A stretch of DNA of 36,703 bases from an uncultured Clostridia bacterium (GTDB taxonomy: Bacteria > Bacillota > Clostridia > Christensenellales > Borkfalkiaceae), in contig CANRFW010000004.1 in the NCBI GenBank assembly GCA_947630035.1, forward strand, positions 1 through 36,703, read 5' to 3'. The translations under genes were made by a program, and so were the position numbers. Under the pieces are notes generated by a model that had not been told where the DNA came from, did no database searches, and was given only the letters and a program-made list of their open reading frames with translations. How positions within the stretch are numbered: position 1 is the stretch's first letter; each line of letters starts with the position of its first letter. Shown piece after piece: positions 1 through 8,814 of the stretch.

Positions 1-420
1 GTCACCCTGCTCGGCCCGAGCCGCCCGCGTGACCCGCTACGTCATGTCTCGACTACGCTCGACATGACGTGAAAGAGTGCGTCTGCCACGCCACCCCTCG
101 CCGCCCGCGTGACCCGCCACGTCATGTCTCGACTACGCTCGACATGACGTGAAAGAGTGCGTCTGCCGCGCCACCCCGCGCCGCCCGCGTGACCCGCTGC
201 GTCATGTCTCGACTACGCTCGACATGACGTGAAAAAGTACGTCTGCCACGTCACCCCGCCCCGCCCGTTTTCTACAACTTGCCCTCCCCCTGCGTCAGGG
301 GGAGGGGGAGGGGTGAGGGTCGCCCCCGACCGCGTCATCCCGAGCCGCCCGCATGACCCGCTGCGTCATGTCTCGACTACGCTCGACATGACGTGAAAGA
401 GTGCGTCTGCCACGCCACCC
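1..420. repeat. 80-bp direct repeats (three contiguous copies plus a fourth detached copy), each with a hairpin GTCATGTC...GACATGAC
   Basis: gtcatgtctcgactacgctcgacatgacgtgaaa starts at 41, 121 and 201 (exact 80-bp spacing) and again at 365; arms CGTCATGTC/GACATGACG. Confidence 0.9.
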
Positions 421-448
421 CGCGCCGCTCGGCTTCCCCAACCACGTC

Positions 449-553
449 ATCCAGAGCCGCCGCGCCGCCCACTGCTTTGGGCGGCGCGGCGTGTCGAGGG
501 ATCTCCCGGCAACAAAGGGCGAGATTCCTCACTTCGTTCGGAATGACGTTCGG
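449..553. repeat. Intergenic palindromic module with GC hairpin core (cgtcatccagagc-[hairpin]-cgagggatct...ggaatgacg)
   Basis: gccgccgcgccgcccactgctttgggcggcgcggcg hairpin inside a CGTCATYC...GGATC / GAGATTCCTC...GGAATGACG frame; same core recurs near 14662. Confidence 0.7.
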
Positions 554-679
554 GGCCGTCCCTCGCGGGGTCACCGCGCTGTCCCTCACGGGGTCACTGC
601 GCCGTCCCTCGCGGGGTTACCGCGCCGCCCCTTCGGGCCCCCGTGTGCGAAATTTCCCTAAACGGCAATCAAATAAAAC

Positions 680-708
680 TTGAGTTCTCCGTAAAGATAT
701 GCTATAAT
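680..708 (+). promoter_or_regulatory. Sigma-A-type promoter upstream of GH2 gene
   Basis: TTGAGT (680-685), 17-nt spacer, TATAAT (703-708) with TG extension. Confidence 0.75.
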
Positions 709-791
709 AGGGAAAACGCGAGAAACGGTCGCTCCGCCGCGCAAAAGCGGAGGCCGTGCATCATCCGAATAACAAGAACAAGGAGACGGTC

Positions 792-2531
792 ATGCAGCAG
801 AGAACAGAATACCCCCGCCCGCAATTCCGGCGGAGCGATTGGCTCCCCCTCAACGGCGAATGGGAATTTGCCTTCGACGACGGGGACGAGGGCTATAAAA
901 AGGGTTACGATACGGGGCGGGTCCCGCTGCCTCTCAAGATCAACGTCCCCTTCTCCTATCAGTACCCCGCGAGCGGGATCGGCGACACCGCCTTCCACCC
1001 CTATGTGTGGTACAGGCGCACCTTCGAGGCAAGGGCGGGCAAGCATGCCCTCCTCTCCTTTAACGCCGCGGACTACGCGACGGACGTATGGATCAACGGC
1101 AAGCATGCCGTGTATCACGAGGGGGGTTACACGCCCTTCTCGGCGGATATCACCAAACTCCTGAAGAGGGGCACAAACACGATCGTCGTGCGGTGTTACG
1201 ATCCGCTCGACCCCGTCTTCCCGCGCGGAAAGCAGAGCTGGACGGGGGAGCGCTTCGCCTGCTGGTATATCCCGAACACGGGCATCTGGCAGAGCGTCTG
1301 GATCGATTGGGTGGGGGAGGACGCCATCCTTTCCCACACCCTTGTCCCCGATTTCGAGAGCTGTTCCGTCTCGGGGGAGATCGTCACGGCGGGTCTTGCG
1401 GACGAGGCGGAGATTGCCGTCTCCCTCCGCGGGGAGGAGGTAAAACGGGTCCGTTTCGGGCTTGACGGCAAGCGCACCCGCTATTCCTTCAACCTGAAGG
1501 AGCAGAACGCGGTGGACGCCGAACACGCATGGACCCCCGATCATCCCGTCCTCTTCGACGTGCAATTCTCCCTCTACAGGGGCGGGAAACTCGCCGACGG
1601 CGCCGCGGCGCGCTTCGGCTTCCGCAAGATCGCTACGGACGGGAACAACGTCACCCTCAACAACAGGCCCCTCTATCAAAGGCTCATCCTCGACCAAGGC
1701 TATTGGGAGGAGAGCGGGCTGACGCCGCCGAGCGCAGAGGCGCTGAAGGAGGATATCCTCCTCGCCAAGTCGATGGGATTCAACGGGGCGCGCAAGCATC
1801 AGAAATTCGAGGATCCCTATTTCTATTATTACGCGGAGGAGTTGGGCTTTCTCACATGGTGCGAGATGCCCTCCGCCTATGAGTTCTGCGCGGAGGAAGA
1901 ACAGCGTCTTTCCGCCGAATGGGCGGCCATCGTGCGCGAGGCGAGCCTGTTTACGAGCGTCGTCGCCTACGTCCCGCTCAACGAGAGCTGGGGGGTGCGC
2001 AATATCGTTTCCGACCCCGCCCGGCAGAATTTCGCCCGCGCTCTCTACCGCATGACCAAGGCGCTCGATCCCACCCGCCCCGTCTCCACGAACGACGGCT
2101 GGGAATCCCCCGATACGACCGATCTGCTCGGCGTCCACGACTACTCCGTCGACAGCAGCCGCTTTGCGGAGAAGTACCGCGCCGACCGCTACGACGCCCT
2201 CTACCCGCAGGGGAGGCGGCTCATGGCGGAGGGTTGCGCCTACCGCGGGCAGCCCGTCCTCCTCACCGAGTTCGGCGGCATCGCCATGTCGGCGGAGGTG
2301 AAGGACGGCAACTGGGGGTACAACGACGGCGCGCAGGACGCGGAGGCCTTCTATGCCCGCTACGCAAACCTCATGCGCGGGATCTACGCCCACCCCGAGT
2401 TCCGCGGCTTCTGCTACACCCAGCTTACCGACGTACAGCAGGAAGTGAACGGGCTTCTCTATCCCGACCGCACGCCCAAGTTCGACTGCGCCCGTCTCAA
2501 GCGCCTCACCGAGGGGAAAGAGCAGGAATAA
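792..2531 (+). CDS. Glycoside hydrolase family 2 protein (beta-galactosidase/beta-glucuronidase-like)
   Basis: N-terminal jelly-roll (WLPLNGEWEFAFDDG, YVWYRRTF, ADYATDVWINGKHAVYHEGGYTPFSADIT), candidate acid/base VPLNESWG and nucleophile LLTEFGG; start after caaggagacggtc. Confidence 0.9.
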   Translation: MQQRTEYPRPQFRRSDWLPLNGEWEFAFDDGDEGYKKGYDTGRVPLPLKINVPFSYQYPASGIGDTAFHPYVWYRRTFEARAGKHALLSFNAADYATDVWINGKHAVYHEGGYTPFSADITKLLKRGTNTIVVRCYDPLDPVFPRGKQSWTGERFACWYIPNTGIWQSVWIDWVGEDAILSHTLVPDFESCSVSGEIVTAGLADEAEIAVSLRGEEVKRVRFGLDGKRTRYSFNLKEQNAVDAEHAWTPDHPVLFDVQFSLYRGGKLADGAAARFGFRKIATDGNNVTLNNRPLYQRLILDQGYWEESGLTPPSAEALKEDILLAKSMGFNGARKHQKFEDPYFYYYAEELGFLTWCEMPSAYEFCAEEEQRLSAEWAAIVREASLFTSVVAYVPLNESWGVRNIVSDPARQNFARALYRMTKALDPTRPVSTNDGWESPDTTDLLGVHDYSVDSSRFAEKYRADRYDALYPQGRRLMAEGCAYRGQPVLLTEFGGIAMSAEVKDGNWGYNDGAQDAEAFYARYANLMRGIYAHPEFRGFCYTQLTDVQQEVNGLLYPDRTPKFDCARLKRLTEGKEQE

Positions 2532-2562
2532 CCGATTGCGGCGGAAAGACGCCGAACTTTTT

Positions 2563-2590
2563 GCCCCGACGGCCCGTCGGGGCTTTTTTG
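2563..2590 (+). terminator. Rho-independent terminator after GH2 gene
   Basis: GCCCCGACGGCCCGTCGGGGC followed by TTTTTT. Confidence 0.85.
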
Positions 2591-2620
2591 TATGACGGAA
2601 GGTTTTTCATGTTAAAATTA

Positions 2621-2649
2621 TTGACAAACGAACGAAAAAGGAGTATGAT
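2621..2649 (+). promoter_or_regulatory. Sigma-A-type promoter upstream of degV-family gene
   Basis: TTGACA (2621-2626), 17-nt spacer, TATGAT (2644-2649). Confidence 0.8.
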
Positions 2650-2829
2650 AACGCGCGGAGGATGGGGGAAAGGCAGGCGGGCGGCGCCCTTCCCCATACC
2701 AGAGCGCATCGCAAGCGGCCCGAAAAAAGTTTGCAAATAATATTACGGTAAATGGAAAAATCCGCGCAAACCGTACCCATTATCGGATTTTATTTGCATA
2801 AAAATATTATACTTTTCAAGAGGAGTGAG

Positions 2830-3681
2830 ATGGTAAGAATTCTGATAGACAGCGCTTCCGATATCGAACAGGAAGAGGCAGAGCGGATGGGGATCGCAAT
2901 GATCCCGATGGAGATCGGGTTCGGGGAGGAGACCTATTTGGACGGGGTCAACCTTTCGCACAGGCAGTTCTTCGAGAAACTTCTCGGGGGCGACGTCTTC
3001 CCGAAGACGAGCCAGATCAACGAATACCGTTGGGCCGAGGCGTTCGGGCGCATGACGGAAGGAGGAGACGAGGTCATCGCGATCACCATTTCCTCCAAAC
3101 TCTCGGGGACGTTCGCCTGCGCCGTGAAGGCGGCGGAGCGCTTTGCGGGGCGGGTGATCGCAGTGGACAGCCTGAACGCCGCCGCGGGGGAGCGGATCCT
3201 CGGCGAGTATGCGCTGCGCCTTGTAAAGGAGGGGCGGGACGCGGGCGCGATCGCGGCCGAACTGAACGAAAAGAAGAAAAAGATACAGGTGCTTGCCGTC
3301 GTCGACACCCTGAAATACCTCCGCAAGGGGGGCAGGATCTCGGGCGCGGCGGCGCTCGCGGGGGAGATGCTCTCGGTGAAGCCCGTCGTCTCGGTCATCG
3401 AGGGGGAGGTGCGGCTCGTAGGGAAGGCGATCGGCAGCAAGCGGAGCAATAATTTGCTAAAGCAGCTCGTGCAAAAGTGCGGCGGGATCGACTTTTCCAT
3501 GCCTTACGCGCTCATGTATTCGGGGCTTTCCGACGACTACCTCAAGCGGTACCTGCACGACAGCGAGGCGCTCTGGAAGGACCGCGTTGACCCCGAAAAG
3601 ATCCCCGTCCACCTCATCGGCAGCGCGATCGGGGCGCATATCGGTCCCAACGGCGTGGGCGTCGCCTTCTTTTCCAAGTAA
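2830..3681 (+). CDS. DegV family (fatty-acid-binding) protein
   Basis: MVRILIDSASDIEQEEAERMGIAMIPMEIGFG..., KTSQINEY, ITISSKLSGTF, LAVVDTLKYLRKGGRIS and C-terminal GSAIGAHIGPNGVGVAFF are DegV hallmarks; RBS aagaggag. Confidence 0.93.
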   Translation: MVRILIDSASDIEQEEAERMGIAMIPMEIGFGEETYLDGVNLSHRQFFEKLLGGDVFPKTSQINEYRWAEAFGRMTEGGDEVIAITISSKLSGTFACAVKAAERFAGRVIAVDSLNAAAGERILGEYALRLVKEGRDAGAIAAELNEKKKKIQVLAVVDTLKYLRKGGRISGAAALAGEMLSVKPVVSVIEGEVRLVGKAIGSKRSNNLLKQLVQKCGGIDFSMPYALMYSGLSDDYLKRYLHDSEALWKDRVDPEKIPVHLIGSAIGAHIGPNGVGVAFFSK

Positions 3682-3735
3682 TGCCGCGGGGGGTACGGCG
3701 CCCCGCCGAAAAAAATTTCTTTTGTGAACGATCGT

Positions 3736-3775
3736 GCCCCGCGGCTTCGAAGCTCCGCGGGGCTATCCTTTTGTT
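3736..3775 (+). terminator. Rho-independent terminator after degV-family gene
   Basis: GCCCCGCGG-cttcgaagct-CCGCGGGGC then tatccttttgtttt. Confidence 0.75.
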
Positions 3776-3909
3776 TTCCGACCCCATGTTGTGATTTTGG
3801 GGAAGAGGGGCCGGAAAAGGGCGGGGTGAAAAGGGGGTGAAAGTTTTGGAAAAAGGGCGAAAAATGCGGAAAAATGCCAACATGGGCAAAAATTCCTGCG
3901 TAATTTTTA

Positions 3910-3938
3910 TTGACAACCCCCGCATATTATAGTATAAT
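3910..3938 (+). promoter_or_regulatory. Sigma-A-type promoter for minor-pilin operon
   Basis: TTGACA (3910-3915), 17-nt spacer, TATAAT (3933-3938); both boxes match consensus perfectly. Confidence 0.85.
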
Positions 3939-4147
3939 TCGCTCTGTATAAAGGTTTCGCGCGGCTGCGCGCATCGCAATGCGGCCCCGCACGCGCAAGG
4001 AAAACGCGTAGGAAAGCGGGGGGGAAGTGCGCGGGGGAAACCGAAAAAGCGGAAGAAAGCGCGAAAAAAGAGACGAAACGGCGGGGGAAACCCGCGGAGA
4101 TACACAGAATGTTTTTGAAAGGGAAAAGCCCGAAAGGGGGGCACGGT

Positions 4148-6397
4148 ATGAAGATACGGGAAAAACTTCGCGAAAGGCGCGGCTTCAGCCTCACGGAACT
4201 TCTCATCGTCGTGGCGATCATCGCACTGCTTGCGGGGATCGGCGCGGCGGTCATCAGCCCGCTCAAAATCAAGCGTGTGGAATACAACCGCAACGCCGAG
4301 TCCATTGCGACTGCGGTGCAGAACCGCTTGACTTCTCTGCGCAACGCGGGGCAGCTCGATATGCTGCGCGATCTCGGCGAGCCTGCAGCCAAGGACGGCG
4401 CGTCGGGCGGCATGCGGTATCTCTTCAGCTACACGGAGGAGGGGGACGGCACCTCGCCTAATCCCGATATGAACCTCATCCTGCCCTTCGGCTCCATCGA
4501 GACGGAGATCGCGGGCAAGTACTACGCCGTCGCATTCCATGCAGAGAGCGGGCTTGTCGAGAGCGTCTTCTGGAGGGAGACCCCCTTCCCGACCCGCTCC
4601 GCCGAATACCTCGAAGGCCTTGCGGACGATTCCGCCACACGCGAGGCGGAGAAGATCGGCTACTACGGCTTTGAGGCAACGGGCACGGGGGAGGTCGCTC
4701 CCGCCCAGCTCCCCACGCCGCAGATCACCGTCTCCAACTATGAGGAACTCATCGTCTCCGTCTATCTCCCCGAAGTGCGCCAACTCAAGGGCAAAAAGCT
4801 CGCCCTGCGCTTCTCCCTCGGGGACGAGAAGGACGAGGTTTACGCAAAAGACAGTAGCAATCACGCGGCGCTCACCTACGACGACACGGCCATCTACCGC
4901 ACCTATACCTACGGCGACGAGCCCGTCAACAATTTCGCGGACGACATTTCGATGGGGGTGACCTATAAGATCATCCTCGACACGCCCGACGACACCTTGA
5001 CCGAAACCGCCGTTATCCGCAATGCGCTTGCGGCAAACGGCACGAGCGACACGCCGCCGAGCGGGAAGTTCGAGGCATGGGCGCGGCGCACCAAGGCGTT
5101 TGCGGGGTACGCGGGCGCCGATGCTTCTTCGCATGAAAAGCTCTTCAAGCTCGGCGACAACGTCAAGCTCACGGTTACCGTGTTCTGCTTGAAAGCGGAC
5201 GGCACGGGCATCGACAACGCGTTCATGCCCCGCATGGGCACGGCCACCTTCAACGGTTGGTTCGAGAGTTACAACGGGAGCAGCACCGTCACCATCGCGA
5301 GCGGGCGGCACCTGCAGAACCTCGCCAAGCTCACCGAGATGAACTCCAAGTTCGAGGGGTATCTCCCCTCCTACACGGTGGACGCGGCGGGCAACTATAC
5401 GTACAAAGACGCGAGCAGCGGCGGCGGCTATTACTTCACCGATAACGGCGGAAGCTCCGATATCAGCAAGAAGTACAAGTACCGCGCCAATGTGCAGAGC
5501 AAGATTACGAAAGCCAAGCAGATGATGGCGATCGACTTCAACTGTCCCGAATGGAAGTCGAAGAAAGCGGGCAAAACCAGCGAGCAGATCCCCTTTGACC
5601 CTATCAATCTCTATGAGGGGTTCGAGTACTACGGGAACTATCTCTCCGTCAAGCATCTCTATGTGGACGCTCCCTACTATGCGGGGCTGTTCGGCTATGC
5701 AAACAACGCAAAACTTTACGATATCCTCCTCGTCAACCCGAGCGTGAACTCGCACATGCCCGACTATGTGGCGCAGTATTACGAGATGGGGGTGGGCGCC
5801 CTCATCGGCACCTCGCGCGATTCCAACGAGATCGCCAACTGCCAGACGTACGTCGAAAAGGAGAACGGGAAGGACGTTTCCGATTTGTACCGCGTAACGG
5901 GCGGCGCCTATGTGGGAGGGCTCATCGGGTTCTGCGAGGATGAGAGCATCCGCCAGAATTCCGCCTCCGTCAACGTGGGGGACGAAAACTCCCTCTATGT
6001 GGGCGGGGTGATCGGCTGTATCACGGGCGATTCCACCATCAAGCGTTCCTATGGTGCGGGGAGCCTCATGGGGCAGTATGTCGGCGGGCTTGTCGGCATC
6101 GTCTTGCAGGACTCCGAGCCTTCGGGCGACGAGTATTATATCGAATCTTGCTATACGGCGGGGCACATTGAAAAGGCAACGGTAAGCGCCGCGGGGATCA
6201 TCGGCTGCGTCGACGAGCAGAACGGCCTCATGAAGTCCGCCCTCCGCGTGACGGGGAACTACTGCGCCGTCATTTACGGCGTGGGGTCGGGTTCGGCCTA
6301 CACATGGGATTCCACGCGCGCCGACGGGACGCTACCCCCATCTACGGCACGTTTGAGGGGGACGGCTTCGAGTGGCTCGCCTCCGATGGGGACGTAG
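4148..6397 (+). CDS. N-terminal part of very large type IV pseudopilin with GLUG-type repeats (frame disrupted near 6335)
   Basis: Class III signal/N-methylation motif RRGFSLTELLIVVAIIALLAGIGAAVISP; repeated YVGGLIGF / YVGGVIGCITG / YVGGLVG motifs. Last ~16 residues are out of frame relative to the downstream continuation. Confidence 0.85.
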   Translation: MKIREKLRERRGFSLTELLIVVAIIALLAGIGAAVISPLKIKRVEYNRNAESIATAVQNRLTSLRNAGQLDMLRDLGEPAAKDGASGGMRYLFSYTEEGDGTSPNPDMNLILPFGSIETEIAGKYYAVAFHAESGLVESVFWRETPFPTRSAEYLEGLADDSATREAEKIGYYGFEATGTGEVAPAQLPTPQITVSNYEELIVSVYLPEVRQLKGKKLALRFSLGDEKDEVYAKDSSNHAALTYDDTAIYRTYTYGDEPVNNFADDISMGVTYKIILDTPDDTLTETAVIRNALAANGTSDTPPSGKFEAWARRTKAFAGYAGADASSHEKLFKLGDNVKLTVTVFCLKADGTGIDNAFMPRMGTATFNGWFESYNGSSTVTIASGRHLQNLAKLTEMNSKFEGYLPSYTVDAAGNYTYKDASSGGGYYFTDNGGSSDISKKYKYRANVQSKITKAKQMMAIDFNCPEWKSKKAGKTSEQIPFDPINLYEGFEYYGNYLSVKHLYVDAPYYAGLFGYANNAKLYDILLVNPSVNSHMPDYVAQYYEMGVGALIGTSRDSNEIANCQTYVEKENGKDVSDLYRVTGGAYVGGLIGFCEDESIRQNSASVNVGDENSLYVGGVIGCITGDSTIKRSYGAGSLMGQYVGGLVGIVLQDSEPSGDEYYIESCYTAGHIEKATVSAAGIIGCVDEQNGLMKSALRVTGNYCAVIYGVGSGSAYTWDSTRADGTLPPSTARLRGTASSGSPPMGT

Positions 6398-8379
6398 GGC
6401 TTCTCACGGGGAACGATGAGAACGGCACGCGTGTGGTCCTCGGCGCGGATTACGGGTACGACAACGAGAATTACTACTTCCCGCAGAAGGGGATCACCTA
6501 TTCGAACAGCGACTATTTCAACGATATCCACGGGGTCGCGGAGAATTTCGTGACCGAGCTTCAGAAGAAAACGGCGAACACCCAGCGGCAGGCGCTCCTC
6601 GAGGAGACGCGGGAAAAACTCCGTTGGGCGAAGCAACGCAACGCCCTCGAGGCGCTGAAGAAGAATTTCGAAAATCTCATCAAGGAATTCTCCAACGAGA
6701 CGGCGGTTTCCCCCGTTTCGAAAAAGCCTTACCGCGACGGCGGATATGGCAACTATGCGCAGGTATACATTGACTTGAAGAGCGAGTCGACGAAAGAAAA
6801 CGGGCAGATGATCGTCCACACGGGCGATAATTATGCGCTGAATGTTACGGGACGCTGTCTCGCCGTGACAACATACACCGCCCTCGAGTATATCTACGAC
6901 GGCGACTACGATGGGAAAACGGTTCAAATCCAAGTAACGGACGGAGCGCATGAGGAAGCGACGAATAATACTTTCATGTATTATTACAACCTCGCTCACA
7001 ATGCGCTCGACAGACTGATCGGCGGTACAAGTACCGACGCAGCGGGCGATAAGGCGCTCCTTACCCGCGTTCTCGGGCCCGACAACGACTATACAAATGG
7101 GTATCTCTATAAATATACCTACGATAAATTGCTCCGCAAGGTATTTAGCGAATCGTATAGCTATTATTCTTATTACCAAGTAGACCGCGTCGGCGAAGCA
7201 ATGTTCAGCTACTATAGCGATCGTTTGGCGAAGAGAAGGATCCGCGATCTTTTGGATTCGATAACGACGACGTCGTCCTCGTTGAAGACGTTGGCGCAGG
7301 CCAAGAAAAATGCCCTTATGACCGCGACGACGAAATACCTCACGGAACTTGAAAATATCCTTGCGGATTGGGCGGACACGACAATGGGTTCCTATACGGC
7401 ACAGATCACGGAATTGTTGACGACGGCAAAATCCTCGGTGAAGGCTCTATCCGATCTCGTCTCGGGGCTTGACTATACGCCGGGGACGTCCTCGCCCACC
7501 ACCGATCCCGCACAACTTCGGGCCGCCGCGTCCACGGCGTATACAGACGTCTACGCTCTCTACAGCTTTTTCGATTCCGTCAAGAATACCGAGGTAGACA
7601 AAACCGTTGTACTCCAGAAGAGTGAGTCCGGCGGCTCAATCACCAATTCGTACGGCTACTACGAGAAAGACAACGGATATATCCTCGGCAAGGGAGATAT
7701 GCGCGGGTTCCGCGATATTTTCGAGTCGGTCATGTACGATCTCGATAAGACGGTCACCGTCGTTAATTCGGGGTTGGACGGCGCAATGGATCAGTTCGAG
7801 TACTCCATGTATTTAAGCCCTGCCGAAGTGAAAGCCGCAGAGGAGGAGTGCGTGAAGAACTTCGACCTGCTCCTCGCCGTGAATTGGGAAGGGCGCGATT
7901 CGGGGCACAGGATCTATTCCGCCTACGAGCTTCGCAGGATCAGACAACAGCACTTTATCAACTCCGATTTCGTCTACGATTACCACAGCGTTTCGGCGTA
8001 TAGCAGCAAGTGGGCCTCGGGGTCGTACGTCGATAAAGATAACGGCATTTACAACAACGTGCTTCCTTTCAACGAACAGGGCGACGCTACCAAGTATTAT
8101 CCCTACCTCTTCATCAAGGGCAGGGGGATCATGAATGCCTCCACGGGCAAGGAATCCGACGATAAGGCGACGGGCGTCCTCTTCCACTACGGCGATTGGC
8201 TCACTTCCGATATGATCGCAGAGGACCAGAGCAACCACGCCTACCACACCGTAAGCGAGGCGACGGATGTCGCAGCGGAGGCAAAGGAAGCCATTGCCGA
8301 GATCATCGAACTTTCCGCCACCGATTCGGGTATGTGGACGAGCAGCAGCGGCATGGGCAGCTATAAAACGCAGGTGTGA
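6304..8379 (+). CDS. Middle part of the giant pseudopilin (-1 frame continuation; genuine homologous sequence probably starts near 6340)
   Basis: Continues with PIYGTFEGDGFEWLASDGD; ends at in-frame TGA 8377-8379; no pilin signal and no convincing RBS at 6304. Confidence 0.7.
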   Translation: MGFHARRRDATPIYGTFEGDGFEWLASDGDVGLLTGNDENGTRVVLGADYGYDNENYYFPQKGITYSNSDYFNDIHGVAENFVTELQKKTANTQRQALLEETREKLRWAKQRNALEALKKNFENLIKEFSNETAVSPVSKKPYRDGGYGNYAQVYIDLKSESTKENGQMIVHTGDNYALNVTGRCLAVTTYTALEYIYDGDYDGKTVQIQVTDGAHEEATNNTFMYYYNLAHNALDRLIGGTSTDAAGDKALLTRVLGPDNDYTNGYLYKYTYDKLLRKVFSESYSYYSYYQVDRVGEAMFSYYSDRLAKRRIRDLLDSITTTSSSLKTLAQAKKNALMTATTKYLTELENILADWADTTMGSYTAQITELLTTAKSSVKALSDLVSGLDYTPGTSSPTTDPAQLRAAASTAYTDVYALYSFFDSVKNTEVDKTVVLQKSESGGSITNSYGYYEKDNGYILGKGDMRGFRDIFESVMYDLDKTVTVVNSGLDGAMDQFEYSMYLSPAEVKAAEEECVKNFDLLLAVNWEGRDSGHRIYSAYELRRIRQQHFINSDFVYDYHSVSAYSSKWASGSYVDKDNGIYNNVLPFNEQGDATKYYPYLFIKGRGIMNASTGKESDDKATGVLFHYGDWLTSDMIAEDQSNHAYHTVSEATDVAAEAKEAIAEIIELSATDSGMWTSSSGMGSYKTQV

Positions 8380-8385
8380 TCCCTT

Positions 8386-8802
8386 GTGACAAAGGCGAAT
8401 ACGGCGCTGCAGACGTTCATAGACAAGGCGACCGCCTACGCAAAAGTGCAAAATGCGACGACCGTCAGCGAATATAACACCGCTCTGAAAGCCGCGCAGG
8501 ACGCATACAACGACCTGTTCCTGCTCTTCGATGCGGGCGATAGAGACAAGATCACGTTCTCCGACGGCACTACGCAGACGGGCGGGGTCAAGAATATCGT
8601 CGACGCCGTCAACATGCTCGGGCAGACCGTTCCGAAACTTTCGGGCGATGATTATCACGGCTATCTCACCGATTCGTCGGGGAAGCAGGTCTTGGATGAA
8701 AACGGCGCCCCGATCAAACTTGAGAGCTGTATGCGGACGCTCCGTACGGCAATCGAAGATCAGCTCAAATATCTCAACCGCATTCAGCCCGTATCGCTGT
8801 AA
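8386..8802 (+). CDS. C-terminal part of the giant pseudopilin (same frame after TGA)
   Basis: Frame identical to 6304..8379; helical sequence continues directly across the stop; no clear RBS before the GTG at 8386. Confidence 0.6.
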   Translation: MTKANTALQTFIDKATAYAKVQNATTVSEYNTALKAAQDAYNDLFLLFDAGDRDKITFSDGTTQTGGVKNIVDAVNMLGQTVPKLSGDDYHGYLTDSSGKQVLDENGAPIKLESCMRTLRTAIEDQLKYLNRIQPVSL

Positions 8803-8814
8803 AAGGAGGCGCAG

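Noticed and set aside
643-1164. Alternative ORFs overlapping the GH2 gene (643..1164, 1088..1465, 1529..1882, 1919..2740)
   Set aside because: Arg/Pro-rich out-of-frame translations typical of GC-rich genes; no RBS.
3939-4147. c-di-GMP (GEMM) riboswitch in the minor-pilin leader
   Set aside because: Characteristic GEMM-I core strings are not visible; kept only as an unstructured-leader observation.
3614-6166. 850-aa minus-strand ORF opposite the giant pseudopilin
   Set aside because: Antisense shadow ORF created by high GC and rarity of TTA/CTA/TCA codons; sequence is low-complexity (repeated VDR/RRHGDG-like), no domain recognisable, plus strand has a clear prepilin.
6323-6345. Programmed -1 ribosomal frameshift in the giant pseudopilin
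   Set aside because: Zero-frame codons cta-ccc-cca do not form a canonical slippery heptamer and no obvious adjacent pseudoknot was seen; a one-C deletion is simpler.
8377-8379. TGA recoding (selenocysteine or TGA=Trp/Gly code)
   Set aside because: TGA is used as the normal terminator for several intact genes here (e.g. 12811, 19524, 19883, 27932) and no SECIS-like hairpin was recognised.
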